Assembly (NCBI RefSeq): GCF_958450345.1
Contig: NC_088784.1
Span: 67,915,747-67,979,746, forward strand
DNA from: Calliphora vicina
Lineage: Eukaryota; Arthropoda; Insecta; Diptera; Calliphoridae
Length of the DNA: 64,000 bases
Direction: 5' to 3'
Under the pieces are notes generated by a model. The model saw only the letters and a program-made list of their open reading frames with translations. It did not search any database and had not been told where the DNA came from. Shown here piece by piece: positions 10,023 to 22,144 of the stretch. Made by a program: the position numbers and the translations under genes. How positions within the stretch are numbered: the first letter of the stretch is position 1; every line of letters starts with the position of its first letter.

Positions 10023-12093
10023 ATATTATAATTCGAACGAAATATATTTTTTATATTCATATTGATCCAAATATCTTTTAATCGATGGGTAGCACTGTGT
10101 CATTGGCCTTTATTTAAATAATGAAATTTCTAACATTTTTTTTTACGTTTTTCTAAATTTCCATGAAAATACAAACCAATTCAAAAACACCTTAACACTG
10201 ACTATGTGAAATTTCATTAAGATATTCCCAATTGTTCACAGCTACCATATTATTTCCAAAATAAAAAAGTTTATAAAGCACTGTACAACATTATACAGAA
10301 AAGGTTTCATAATAAATATTTTGCTCTGCATGAAAAGTAATCCCCAATCAGACATTTTGTTTGTGTGCTTGAAAATAAATAAAACAAATCAGACGTTTAA
10401 TTTCAGAAAAAAAACACCATAAATAAATCTTACCAGAAAAAAACACAAAAATTATTTGTAAATTAATGTTAATAAGGAAAAAATTAACCAAAACTAAATA
10501 AATTTGTTTGTACCGATCAAAATAATTCAGCTCTTTATTTTATTGATAGAACACTGTATTACCTATGAACTGCATTGCAATAAAACAAATTTGTTTTAGT
10601 TTGTTTGTCTCACTGCATTATCTTTCAAAACATGTTGCAGGCTATATTGTAAATTTGAACCTCCTTAGGGTATGCAATGGAAATTGCTAAATTAAAAAAA
10701 CAGTGCAACCGTGATATAAGTAGCTTTTAAATTATATTTCTTAGCATAATTGTTAGTTTTTTTTATAAATAGAAATTTATTTAATAGTGTATTTATATCT
10801 TTTAAGTTGAACAATTCTTAAAAAGGAAGTGTTTTGTTTAAAATGAAATTTTGTTTTACAATAAATGTAAAAGGTAAATTTTTTTAACATGGTATTTTTA
10901 TGGATTTAATTAAATTTATTCATTCATAATTAAATTTATTCATAACATTGCCTTATTCGGTAAAATTACTGTCATGTTTGTAAATTCGAACCTTCTATTC
11001 GAAGTAAATCCAGCAAAATTTTGAAGATTTCACAATTATAGTTCACCAGATAATCAAAATGTTTGATTAATCGAATAATTAATCAACAATTTGATTAATA
11101 TATTTTTAAATTTACTTAAAGGACACGTAACGCCGCCTTCAATAGTTCTCTAATTTCATAATTAAAACCCCATGCGTTATAAAATTGCAGATTTTTTTAA
11201 TTTGTTTTCTAATAACTCCCCCTATACACTTTGTTCTGATTATTTTTCTAATATTATACTCAAACTTAACCGTGATAAATTAAATACATGAATGTAACTT
11301 TTTTATTAAAGAAATTTATTTTACATAATTTAATTTTAATTATAGGATGTGTTATTTTAAACACTTTTTATTATGTTATGTGCTGGTGTGTCGCATTAGT
11401 GATATTAATACGGGCAACGAGTGAGTGAGTACATACAAAATCAATATTGTCCATCCAATTTACTTTGTACACTGTGAAAATTGTTAATTACCATTAAAAG
11501 CCGTTTAACACACTACTGATATGTACTTAAATGGCTTCATAATGTTGATACAAAAAATTGAGCCTTGAAATGTGCACACTGTCGTGTTAAGTACAGTGTG
11601 AAACAAAATGGAGTATAAGGTGAATATGACATGTGGTCAAGTTTCCAACAAATTAAAATTTACAATGATTTCCAAATCGTTAATATATGATGAACTTATT
11701 TATGGGAATATGCACACATTTTTGTTTTTAATACTATTTTGTCCTCTACTGTAGATTAATTTGTGTAATTGAGTGAGAGTGTGAGTCCAGGTATAGTCCA
11801 CATATATTTATACTTATGCTATATATATCTACATTTATTTGACTACATACTTACTGAAATATGAAAAAGAATTGATTCAATGTTGACATTTCTTACCTGC
11901 AATAAGAAGAAAAAAGAAATAAATATTAAACTTACATATATCTGTATGTATTTATTACAAAGGAACGAAATAAGTAGCTTAGAAATTGTTCATAAGAACT
12001 TAAAATTTATTTAGAACAAAGTATGTAGTTAAAAAGAGGAAACAAACAATGCAAAGTTAACAATAATTCATTGCATTTCAAAAATGTTTATAT
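10023..12093. other. Unique AT-rich spacer
   Basis: Two kilobases without recognised frames or elements. A small cluster of GATTAATC-like palindromic motifs occurs at 11055-11100, possibly a decayed transposon subterminal array or homeodomain-type sites. Confidence 0.45.
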
Positions 12094-12560
12094 AAGGGGA
12101 ATTTCATGTCAAGTGAACCAACTATTGAAATCGATATCTTCTGATCGGGATGAAATTTGCACCTATTGGATAGTAATTCAGGCACTATTTTTCAACAAGA
12201 TCGGTCGAGAACTCTCTGAGTTAGAGGATGTCAAAATTTGACATTTTGGCTAAACAGTTATTTTTTCTCATCCATGTAACTTATTACCTATTGTTCTTAG
12301 TTTATATAGCAATTTCTTAAATCTTTCGACAAAAAAAATACAAATTTTTTCCGAAATCAAAAACTTTTTGACTTTTTTTTCAAAATGGTTCCATTTTTTT
12401 CCTCAAAAGAAAGCTTAGATCCTTTCCTTGAAGACCTTTTTGGTCGCTTAGTGTTTTGTAGCTCAAGACATAACATTTTTGAGATAAATCATTTATTTTG
12501 ATTGATATCTAACTCGCATCCAACTAAGCGACCAAACATCGGTCAAATTTAGTCGGATCT
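12094..12560 (+). repeat. Dispersed repeat family G, copy 1
   Basis: Shares GGGGAATTTCATGTCAAG, GATCGGGATGAAATTTGCACC, AAGAAAGCTTAGATC and AACTCGCATCCAACTAAGCG-type phrases with the last 430 bp of the window. Non-coding. Full extent unknown because the second copy runs off the window. Confidence 0.7.
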
Positions 12561-12679
12561 ATACGCCGGAGTCATTAGGTTACGTTCCATGGGAAGCTCA
12601 TTTGGGTCCATTCAAAAATTGATTCCATTGTGATATCCAAGAGGCAAACAGCAGGGTATTTATAATACGACCGTTGTTT

Positions 12680-12910
12680 CCGAGGTAAACCAACCACATT
12701 ATCTGATGAAGGAGTGGATACATCTTAGATTCATCCCTGATAGCTCATCTAAATACGATAGGAATGGGATTCACAGAATACGTTCAATAAAGTTAGTTAG
12801 AGCCAGGGATTGCCAGAATAAGTGGTACACAATCTCCTCCTCTTGTTTGGTATGACACTTCTAAAGTAGTCGTTGTACCGTAAGAACAGTCTTCTAGCAT
12901 GTGTCCCAAT
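12680..12910 (-). pseudogene. I/R1-like non-LTR retrotransposon, C-terminal end
   Basis: Minus-strand readings (two frames) give IGTHARRLFLRYNDYFRS then CHTKQEEEIVYHLFWQS, LALTNFIERIL, and a short tail ending IR.CGWF. This matches the layout after the RNase H domain of I/R1-type elements: the GTHA.RLG...DYCR.C..EEE...H.L..CP.L. cysteine/histidine region and a short tail ending in GW. Frameshifts and stops make it dead. It belongs with the RT/RNase H piece at 13.34-13.85 kb, from which an inserted repeat separates it. Confidence 0.75.
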
Positions 12911-13290
12911 AGGGTGGCCCTTAAAAAACGAAAGTTGGATTTTGGCCATTCTCACCCCCCCAGTTTGGTGAACATTAGTAAAAAAATCATCCTGAAAAAA
13001 TTTTAGGTAAATCGGTTGGGGTTAAGACGTGCCGCAAGCCCTCTGAAGTTTTGAGATGCATTTACAAGGGGAAAAAATGCATTTTTTTTTCAGTTTTTGT
13101 AAAAATTTTGCCATTAAAAAATTACTTTTGTAATTTAATTTAAAAGAATCGAAATGTGTACGTAATTGTCGTTCTAATGAGACATAAAAACAGAAATTTG
13201 TCAAAAAATGTTAAAGTTATTAAAAATTCGCCAGGCCATTAACGTGTCTCAGGCCACTAGAACAAGAAATGTTGGAACAAAATTAACATA
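12911..13290. repeat. Unclassified repeat inserted in the non-LTR relic
   Basis: Contains GGTGGCCCTTAAAAAACG and CTCACCCCCCCAGTTTGG, then an A/T-rich body. It breaks the non-LTR reading between its RNase H start and its C-terminal end, so it is probably a later insertion. Its termini are not visible and no second copy is in this window. Confidence 0.4.
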
Positions 13291-13337
13291 TTTTGAGAAA
13301 TATTAAAATAAATAAAAAAACCTCCACTGACCCTATT

Positions 13338-13850
13338 ACCCCTTTTTAGAGCCATCAGTATATAATGACATCGTCAGGGGGAAGAGTCCGCGCAGCCATA
13401 TATCCCTGTTCGGGATTATAATATGGAAATGCATATCAATAAAATGGTTTTGCGATGCAGTAATCGACATTACTTTGTATATGTCCATAATAATTCAATA
13501 TCTTGGAGTTCCCAAGGTCCTTACTAGACCACGAACAGTCAGCATTCAGTTGCACAGTAGAATTGAGAGCCATTTTTTTCACCATCAAATCAACTAGTAA
13601 CCAGTTTAAAATAGTAAAAAATGCCTTAGAGAAGGTAGACCTTATAGCGCCTGTTATCAGTATCTCAGTAGTAATTAGGACTCTTTCACGGCCTTCCGGT
13701 GAGTAGCATTCTCCAAGGCGTAACACCATACTAGCACTCCATAAAACAGGATAGGTTTAACAATTGCTTTGATGATCCTTCGGCCTAATACCCAAATTAG
13801 TACCAATTGCCCTCTAACAAAAATAGATGGTCACATAGGATTTTTTTAAT
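13338..13850 (-). pseudogene. I/R1-like non-LTR retrotransposon, RT end and RNase H start
   Basis: Minus-strand frames in order give RAIGTNLGIRPK, IIKAIVKPILFYGVLVW, CYALENATHRKAV, LITGAIRSTFSKAFFTILNW then YTDGSK. The ...R.I.WIY...V.P...YG..VW motif, the ITGA.R.TP..A...L region and YTDGSK (first catalytic Asp of RNase H) are the connection between reverse transcriptase and RNase H in I, R1 and related clades. The longest open stretch is 13436-13729. A frameshift after HRKAV and a stop after the GSKKG segment mark it as dead. Confidence 0.82.
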
Positions 13851-15555
13851 TGTGTTCTGCATGTTCAGATTTCAAGATAATCTTTAATCAGAAATGATGT
13901 CATGGTACTTGGCATTATCCCTGATTTCAAGACTGATTCTGATTCAGTCTAAATGGTCTAAAGTCGTCGATCTTGTACCTTCAAGTGAAGAGAACCAGTT
14001 CCGGTTCAAACTAAGTCAACTCGAAATCCTCCACTCACTCTGTGTACTTAATGCCACTAATTGTATCCAGAAATTTACCAGATATTAATACCGGAGTCAT
14101 TAGAGATTTAACATCTCGAAACATTGTCATTCGCTCAAATTCAGCAGAATCAATGTTTCAGAAATGTGTCTGGGAACGTTTTCATATTCCAAAATCCTCA
14201 AAATCAGCATATCCCAAACACTCGCTCAAATTCAGTTGGATCAATGTGTCAGAATCATTGGAAATTGAACCTCTCGAAACAGTGACTCTGTGTGAAGCTG
14301 CGACGGACATTTGTACATGTTCATACTCCAAAATCTCACAAACAACTTGTTTTTCAACATCGATCCTTCCCGTCCTTATTGGAAAGCGTTTTATAATATA
14401 TACAAATGTATCCTGGGCTTAATATCCTTTAGCCAATCTGTGGAAAACCCACGATTGTTTATCATTGTCCTATGTATGGAAAATACGAAAAATCCGATCA
14501 GGAGATGGTCAAAGAACCGAAATATTTCCTGAAAATTTAACTACGCGAAAGTTGCTTCGTTTCTCTAAATTTGAAATGCTTGAAAACGTGCTGGAAGCTT
14601 TAAATATTTCCACTTCGTGTAGCAAATAGCTGCTAAAACTAAGACCATTTAAAACAGACATATGCTGCTTCCTGATTGATTCATTTTGCACTTGTTATTT
14701 GAACTTCGTGATATCTACTACTTCCAAGTAATGCAGATGGTATTCAGTATTGATTACAAAATATGTTATTCAGTAATGTTATGTCTTTAACAAGTTTTGA
14801 CTGAATAATTAAATGGTTAAACCATTCTAACACAAAATAAGTAGCGTCTCAACCAGACGAAACAAATGAAAAATTAATCTTAACCAGGACTCTTTTATAA
14901 CAAGGACTTTAAATAAAAAAATGTACAAACTAATTTCTTTTAGTTAAGTTTTTTTGGACAATTGTTTATTTGTCCAAAAGATATTTGTGTTGTTATTTTA
15001 TTTAACTTAAATAGACAAATATACACAGTCAAACGGACATACAGACAGACAGAAAGGACAATATAAATACTTAGTACAACAATAAAATACTTTATATTCT
15101 TGCTAGTATCCCAATTCAGTTTGTTTGTTTTCATAATATTACTCGTATCACCATCACAATCATTTTGTTTCTTTTTTTTTTGTACCACTATTGCTCGAAA
15201 GGACATCATGAACTGCTACCGTCAGGAGTTCTACGAAATAAAACGGAAAACTTAACAAGATATGAATTCTATGAATACAAATAATGAATGAAGTCAAACT
15301 TTTTTTGCCCGTCTTCATATTTGAAGTTATAAAGAGCTGACTTGTTTCGTTCTATCTGACAAAGTGACTGTTGGCTGATGTTTCGTTTAAATTGCTGTAC
15401 TGCATCAAATACAAACAAAAGTTGGGGGAAAATATGAAAAATAATGGACATTTTAACAATTTTCTCTGGTATTCTTCGCAAGAAATTTAATTTTATTTTC
15501 ATTTGTATATTTTGGCTGTCCTAAAGATTAGTTAAACTAATCGGGATGATTTTAA
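13851..15555. other. Moderately complex DNA, nothing recognised
   Basis: Probably more decayed retrotransposon near 13.85-14.5 kb, judging by less AT-rich sequence, but no motif could be read on either strand. An internal duplication CGCTCAAATTCAG plus ATCAATGT occurs at 14133 and 14222. The 126-codon plus-strand frame at 14042-14422 spans it and has no recognisable domain. Confidence 0.4.
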
Positions 15556-15559
15556 ATAC

Positions 15560-16260
15560 AACATTTGACTTAAATAGTTGTTAAGTGGAGAAAATGTGAT
15601 GAATGAAAATATACGAATGATACTCTTCCTCCAAACAACCAATCCAGTGCCGGACGACAAATTATTTATCCATTGTTGCTTTGATCAAATTGTCATTCTT
15701 TCTTCTTGTCTTTGGATTAGGTCTGCTGTGCCCCTCCATCTTAATCGAATGCTACCACTTTAATCTAATATGTTGAGGGCCAGTGGATTTGGGTTTTTCA
15801 AATATTTTTTCTACATGTTTCTTGATCTCAGTTTTTACAAAGGTCACGTTTAAATCTTTATGTATATTAGTGTTTTTGGTATGTCAGGAAACAAACTTAA
15901 AAACTTCTTTTGGCATCTTTAGACTATGGTGGATCCCATAACACCATATCGATCGTGTTATAAAATAGAAGTTTTCAATCTAAACTAAGCGCAAAGTTTC
16001 TGGCAATGAGCCAATTAATTTGAATTGATTTCAATTTCATTTGAGTCAACTTTCCAAATATATAATATTTTCATGCAAAGCGACGATCGAGATATATTCC
16101 AAGGTATTTGAATTTTTCTAATTCAAATATGTGATCTCGTAAGTAACAAGATGCTTCTTGAGGGTTTTTATGAATACTTACAATAGCAGTATCATCCGCA
16201 TATGTTGATATAGGAGTGCGATTGTTAGTTGGCATAGCATAAGTATATAAATAAGGGATT
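15560..16260 (-). pseudogene. Jockey-like reverse transcriptase, C-terminal part
   Basis: From 16260 downward the minus strand reads IPYLYTYAMPTNNRTPI then STYADDTAIVSIHKNPQEAS, carrying the YADD catalytic motif C. After RDHIFELEKF it jumps straight to KYLGIYLDRRFA, so about 40 codons usually present between these blocks in Jockey elements are deleted. Next come LTQMKLKSIQINWLIARN, FALSLD and KLLFYNTIDMVLWDP, then a stop-ridden C-terminal region. It is the downstream half of the reading at 17.25-17.70 kb, from which a mariner separates it. Confidence 0.88.
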
Positions 16261-16261
16261 T

Positions 16262-17246
16262 ACAATAATTGAATAAGATTTTGAAGGGTGCATATCTGTC
16301 ATTTATTCTCACTTAGTTATTGAAAATTATAGTGTAAACAATAAAGTTTTTATTTTTGCTTCGAAAATGTCGAATTTTGTATCCAAAGAATCGTCATATG
16401 TTTTGCTTTAATTCTTTAATTTGGAAAAAGTTCCGCTGAAGCACTCCTTTTGCTCATCAAAGCTTGTGGTGAATGTGTTTCATCGATTTCAACATGCGAG
16501 AGATGCTTTGCGAGTTTCAGAATTAATGATTTTGGTGACACGGAAGACAAAGATCGCCCAGGCCAGCCAAAAAAGTGTGAAGACCAATAATTGGAGGCAT
16601 ACTCCATGAAGATTGTTGTAAAACTCAACAAGAGCTTGCAAAATCATTGGATTTCACCAATTTGAAAACGTTGAAGCCGAGAATCCTTGAAAGAGGATTT
16701 TGCATGTCCGAAATAATGCTTGAACGCTATAAAAGATACCAATTTTTGCATCGAATCATTACTTGCGATGAAAAATGGATCGATTACAATAACCCGAAGC
16801 GTAAGAGATCGTATGTGAATCGACAAAAAAGGCAAATATCCGTGGCGCTAAAGTAATTATCTGTATTTGGTGGGAGCAAAAGGGTCCTATCTATTACGAG
16901 CTGACCAGACCATCACAAGGAAACTGTACCGAACACAACTGATTAGTTTAAAGCGAGAATTGGCCGAAAAACACCAAGAATGAGGTCAGACATGAAACCG
17001 TAATATTCCATCATGACAACGCTAGGCCACATGTTGCAATATCTGATAAAAACTATTTAGAATGAAGTGGTTGGAAAGTTTTACCTCATCCGATTTAGAG
17101 GCCAGACCGTATGCTTCACTTTGGATTAGAGTAACCGATATTGGCATGATTAGTCCTTGGCTTTTGGCTCGGAATCTATATGTTGCCAGAAAGATGGGAA
17201 AAAAGTCATAGTTAACAATGGCCAATAATTTGTTGGGGGACTTCAG
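16262..17246 (+). pseudogene. mariner transposase relic 1 (inserted in Jockey)
   Basis: An ATG at 16367 opens MSNFVSKES. Shifted frames then give FNLEKSAAEA-like and GDTEDKDRPGQPKKCEDQ (the DRPG(R/Q)P linker), SEIMLERYKR, FLHRIITCDEKWIDYNNPK (first catalytic Asp), VNRQKRQISVALK, CIWWEQKGPIYYEL, HHDNARPHVA (second Asp), and the EVLPHP and FFWLGIHMLPERW-like blocks. Many frameshifts. The 3' TIR is missing: the relic stops at the NGQ block and joins Jockey sequence at 17247. It interrupts the Jockey frame just after its VPQ motif. Confidence 0.88.
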
Positions 17247-17700
17247 CTTCAATTGGTTGCGGAGGACTTAAGAAGTCACCTTCTTTAAGTTTAAATGTTC
17301 GACCAGTTAAATAACTTTCCAATAGCTTATGTGACTGCTGTTAATTTTGACTCAATTTGTATGTATATTAAAAAACAATCATGCCATCCTTTTCAAACGA
17401 TTGAGAAATGTCGATGAAGAGAGCAGAACAATATTTTTTTTACTCGATAGTACTGTGTTGTCTTCCAAATCCAAATTGATGATTCGGAATACAATTGTTT
17501 TCAATTAACATCGGGTACAACTTGTCATAAGTATCTTCTGAAAAAGTTTTAATATATTAGATAATAAACTGATTGGTTTGTATGATTCTACTTTTGTGTG
17601 ATCTTTTCTCGGTTAAGGTATCATGGTAACGAACATCTGTCAGTTGAAAGAAGACTACCTCATGACTTGAGGAGAACTTGAAAAAAGTGAATTTCGTCTG
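17247..17700 (-). pseudogene. Jockey-like reverse transcriptase, N-terminal part
   Basis: Minus-strand frames in order give MIP.PRKDHTKVESYKPISL (RT block 1-2), SNILKLFQKIL, LIENNCIPNHQFGFGRQHST, ALFIDISQSFEK (motif A, catalytic Asp), ESYLTGRTFKLKEGD and IEAEVPQ (motif B). All blocks are in the family order. Several frameshifts and stops. The reading stops at VPQ, where the mariner begins, and resumes at 16260 with the YLYT...YADD stretch; a few codons are lost at the join. Confidence 0.88.
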
Positions 17701-18076
17701 CTCATTAAGCATTATTTTTTAAGGAAAAAAACCATCTCACTCAAATAAATCTTAGCCTTGGCGGATTACAAAATTTCGTTGTGGCCGTACAAGCACTGAG
17801 GATGCCGAATGTTCTAGATGCTCAGTTAAGGTCTCTACACACGAAACAATTGAAAAAAAATCACGATATGGTGTTGGCCGATTGGAGATTGAAAGTATGA
17901 GAGATTGTGGAAGCCATAGGCGTATCTCTCATGGCTCTCTGTGGTTTCAAATTTGAATGATCACTTTCCGAAAGATGGCTGCCACGTTTGCTTACAATCC
18001 GGTGCACATTTGCAGTTTTCATGGGAAAAAATCATGAATTAGGCTACGAAATACTCCCTCTTCCCGTCAAAATGCT
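17701..18076. other. Spacer, probably decayed transposon
   Basis: Moderately GC-rich for this window, with no readable motif on either strand. Confidence 0.3.
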
Positions 18077-18118
18077 TCGAACCCGCAACCCTCAGACTGA
18101 TAGTCCATCATACTATCA
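18077..18118 (-). repeat. tRNA-derived SINE head, fragment
   Basis: The minus strand reads GATAGTATGATGGACTATC then AGTCTGAGGGTTGCGGGTTC, matching about 40 nt of the SINE at 23.2 kb, including its Pol III B-box-like GGGTTCGA. Confidence 0.6.
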
Positions 18119-18124
18119 TCTTGT

Positions 18125-18720
18125 CTTTCGTGGCAACTCGATACTCTATTGTTCCTTCTAAAGGTACATGGATTATGTAGGCTTTGAGGAATACCGTGGT
18201 TTGTTTTTTATTCGCATAGACCTGCGACTAAAGAAAACCACACAAGAAAAAGTCTAACGGGCTCAAATCCATCGATATAGGTGGCCAGTTTACATCACCT
18301 CCAGGTAAGGTTAACATGCCTTCTAATCACTCGTGCAGAATGTCCAATAAGGCATGAGTTGTGTGACACGCAGAGCCGTCCTGTTGAAACCACATGTCGT
18401 TGGTGTTCAAATGATCCAATTCAGGAAAAAAGAAGTTGGTAATCATTGACCTATATCGCTCGCCCTTGACGGTAATGGTCTGGCCAACGTCGTTCTCAAA
18501 GAAATGTGAACAGATTTCGCTGCCAGCCCAAAAGCTACACCAAATAGTGACATTTTCGAGGTGAATTAGTCGTAGCTCATGTGAATTGGTACCCATTCAT
18601 CCTGAAATTGTCCTCATCGCGTAAAATTGGCGAAGTGAGCGGAACGTTGCCCGAACAGAACACCAATTTTGATAAAACAATTTTATCATTTGCATGTGTT
18701 GTGAAACGCTATATCCATTC
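18125..18720 (-). pseudogene. rosa-type (DD41D) Tc1/mariner-superfamily transposase relic
   Basis: The minus strand starts MNGYSVSQHMQMIKLFYQN and WCSVRATFRSLRQF (N-terminal helix-turn-helix), then after a frameshift goes straight to DEDNFRMNGY (first catalytic Asp), so the middle is deleted. The longest frame, 18327-18596, reads ENVTIWCSFWAGSEI, GPYFFENE-like SHFFENDVGQTITV, GERYRSMITNFF and DMWFQQDGSACHT (second Asp). A TGA follows HE, and reading through finds NWPPISMDLSPLDFFLCGFL (third Asp). Exactly 41 residues separate the last two acidic residues, the DD41D spacing of the rosa group. Confidence 0.85.
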
Positions 18721-20019
18721 ATGGTGATTTGGCAAAACAAACTGACTAATTCACAGATGTAGCTTCAACAATATGGCCGCTATCAACTATCAAAGTTTGG
18801 AAGTTCGTATTGGAAGACCCTTTAAATTTTTCAGATTCTTTCAGCCATGAAGTTTTTGTACTGCCTTGTTTAACAATTTTCTATCTGTTGATTTAGCAAA
18901 TATGTTTGTTTGGATTTGTATCCGTTTTTTTATTTTAATGTGCATTTCCTGCTACATCTACATTCCAGCAGTTCTGGTGGGGTTTTCCCAAACTAGTGTT
19001 TTTAAGCAACAATTTAGGGTGCGAATTAGATAAATAAGTGACGTAGTCATTGGCCCTACATAGTTTACAAAGAGAGAGTCTGGTAGGTGGTCAAGAGTAA
19101 TCTATATATGAGAAAGCACTTATTATTTACAATGAGGTACAATATTGTGGGATCCTGTTTTCCAATTCAGGAAATGTTTTAAGTTTGGTAACGGAGCATG
19201 AAGTCGCTGACGATTTAATATCCAGCAACAAGTCGGTTTGGGTTAGTTCCAGGACAGGTTTTACTTTACCTCCTACTAGATCAATATCATGTTAAAGTGT
19301 CAGATCTTATCCATATAAAGGGTTAGAACTAGAACAGGCGCCTAACTCCGAGAGACGAATTTGTGGCGGTCCCCTTCTTTTTGGGTAATGAAAAGTGGTA
19401 GAATTGGTGAGTTCTTCTAATGTTACCTAGGTTGAGGTTAATTTTTACTTTTTCGTCCCCAGAACTGCAAGGTGTTTTCCTTAAGTATTTGTATAAATGC
19501 ATGAGTCTGGTTGCATTAAAGTAGACATAATGAATCAAGATAACTACGAACAACGACTACAATGACTGTACTTCGTAGACGTAGACTTAAGGCAGTTGAC
19601 AGACATGTTTATTTGTCAGCAAAGTGAAAGAAATAAAAGAAACACATCAGCAGAAAATAATGTAGAGAAATATAAAGAATATATTCGAAAATCTAAAAAG
19701 AAAACGTCTACAACTTCTATTTTAAGAAATGTCTGTTTTTTCTTTTATTTTCTTTTTGAATCAGCGAGAAAAACAACTAAGAATAAATGCATTTTGTCAT
19801 TCCTATAACATTTCAAATGTAAGAGAAAGAAATCCTTATTATTTTATCTGTTAAAAGAAGATGATTATTTATGTATGTATAGATACCAAATTGTATTTTG
19901 TACAAGTAATTTATTTGGATTTAAACTATAGCAAATGGGTTTTTTATTTATTAAATACTAAATGCTATTAAATAAAACAAATTGTTGTTTTTTCAGGATG
20001 AGGAGTGTTTAAGGCTAAA
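18721..20019. other. Spacer with a possible decayed coding tract
   Basis: Mixed-complexity DNA. On the minus strand 19127-19291 is open for 54 codons (KVKPVLELTQTDLLLDIKSS and KLKTFPELENRIPQY stretches) with protein-like composition but no ATG. A neighbouring frame at 18960-19060 contains LCKLCRANDY. No family was recognised. From 19570 onward the DNA is plain AT-rich. Confidence 0.25.
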
Positions 20020-21515
20020 GATGGTATTTTTCAAATCTGCTAAAATGTTCTTAAGTTAATTTTACATTTCAATAAGATTTAAGTGATTTAAACTGGACCT
20101 TATAGGGACCCCATGTACATCAAAGCGTTAAATTTTTAAATAGATTAATATTAAGACCTCTGAAATTGCATCAAATGCACTACTAAATACATACAATTTT
20201 GCTGTATTTTAATAAAAAATCCCAAATATTCAGAAATTTGAACTTTGACCCACATTTCTTCAGTGAATATTTTCATGAATAATTCGGTATCTCGGGAACT
20301 AATTTCCCATGGCTCCATGGCTCCAGAGGTATTTCCGAGTTGATTTGCAGTTTTCCTAGAGCTAATAGGGGCCTATACATGGCCCCTCAAAATTGGTCAC
20401 CTTTGGTGTCAAATTTAAAAAAAAATCGCCAAAAATCAATTTATGATCCGAATTATCTGAAATTTAAAATATAAATAGTCCTTAAGAAGATCTATAAAAA
20501 ATAAGCTTACACTTGTTGGTTATCTCTATTAGTTGAAGAGATATTTAAGTTTATAGATTTTTTTTTTTTTAAGTTTGCTCGATCTTTTTATAGTTTTTTG
20601 ATATGAGGGTTCGAAATTTATTTTAAGAATATCACCTATATCGGCGATAAAATTCTAAATAAAGTAACAAAAAAACTGTTATCTTGTCTCTATAAAAAGA
20701 TACACGCATCCAAAGTTGGAACTTTTTACGTTTTTCCCCAAAAAAGTCCCTATATTTTTTATTTTGTAGAAAAAAATTTGTGACTCGTGACTATATAAAA
20801 TTTGTATATGATCCATAAAGAGAACTTAATGCAAAAGCGTGTAAAGTAAAATTTGACTCACTTAAGCAGACCAAATCCCCTCCATACCTATCCAAACTTG
20901 GCCAATTTTAAACAAAAAATTTAGGTTTGAGTAAAAAATTCTAAAAAATCAATGCACTGATCCTCGAAAAAGCTCCATATTTGTATAACCCAATATGTTT
21001 CTTAAATACCTACAAAGAGTTTTTACTATCACACGGTAAATAACGTCACAGTAGGCCCTTTTCTCAAAAAACTCAGTTTTGGAACACATTTTCCCCGTTT
21101 TAGGAATTTCGGTATTTGAAATAAAAAATTTCAAAAATTCTAATGCCATTGATTTAAGGACATTTGGTTCTATATTAGTTCCCAATTTTCTTATGATTTC
21201 TTTAACCGTTAAAATTTTACATTATTTAACATTTTATATTTTTCTTAATGGAAAATGACCAAATTATATTTTTCTTAGTTTTTTAGGTAAATGACGTCCG
21301 AAAAAATTAAAAACTTATTTAATTTTACTAAAATATTAATCTTCAAGTCCTAAGATTTTCACAAATATCAAATGCTTATATAAAAAGCTTATATTTACTG
21401 TTCAGAAGCTCAAAAAACCTTGTCCCCTTTCAAAAATTGTAACGTTTTTTCATAAATTGCATCAAGCCGGTCTTACTGATAATGATATGCCCATTCTTCA
21501 CTATTGCGGCACAAG
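20020..21515 (+). repeat. Dispersed repeat family E, long copy
   Basis: A non-coding tract whose segment 20500-20960 is homologous, inverted, to 32.73-33.16 kb (shared GTTGGTTATCTC/GATAACC..., AAAAAGTCCCTATATTTTTT, GCATCCAAAGTTGGAA-type phrases). The segment 21320-21450 is homologous, inverted, to 25.03-25.17 kb (AAGGTTTTTTGAGCTTCTGA on the minus strand). Ends abut the repeat block at 21522. Confidence 0.65.
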
Positions 21516-21756
21516 GTACCGTGAAATAGCTCCCAAATGAAATAACTCCCAATGAAATAACTTCCTATGAAATAATTCCCATCAAAAATGAAATAATTCC
21601 CAAACTTGAAAAATGTAATAACTACCAAAGGGTAAAATGAAATTACTCCCAATAATCGGCGGTTTCATAATTTTAAAAATATTACTCCCAAAAAAGCGAA
21701 ATAACTTCCAATGAAATAAATCCCAATAGAAATGAAATAATTCCCAATCCGAAGCA

Positions 21757-22063
21757 TGCATTGCGGGCATATGGCGTAGCGCAAAGTTTTACTCCTCTGG
21801 GATGTGTCAAGTTTTTTGCATTGCCGGCCTTTGGCCGTGCGCTAAGGTTTTCTCCTCTGGGGTGTATCAAAAACTGGCTTCACTCAGAAAAGTTGTTTGC
21901 ATTGCCGGACTTCGGCCGTGCGCTGCTAAAGTTTTCTCCTCTGGGGTGTATCAAAACTGGCTTCGCTCTGAAAAGTTGTTTGCATTGCCGCCCTTCGGCC
22001 GGACTCTAAGGTTTTCTCCTCCGGGGTGTATCAAAATCTGGCTTCGCTCAGAAAAGATTTCTT
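21757..22063 (+). repeat. 81-83 bp GC-rich tandem units, direct copies
   Basis: Units start at 21757 (60 bp, truncated), 21817 (81 bp), 21898 (83 bp) and 21981 (83 bp). Each begins TGCATTGCCG, passes a small palindrome (GGCCTTTGGCC or CCGGACTTCGGCCG), then GTTTTCTCCTCTGGGGTGTA, and ends CTGGCTTCGCTCAGAAAAGT. By hand count the second unit is 40 of 81 G+C, far above its surroundings. The first unit is the most diverged, and the change GACTTCGG versus CCTTTGGCC keeps the stem potential. Confidence 0.9.
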
Positions 22064-22144
22064 TCATTGCAGAAAGGTTTTATAATATTTCAGAAAGCCG
22101 ATTTTCATTTCGCACCAGATTAAGAAATCGTTGCAACCTGACAA

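Noticed and set aside
14042..14422. 126-codon plus-strand ORF
   Set aside because: No domain, lies over a local duplication near decayed retrotransposons, and no splice or promoter context.
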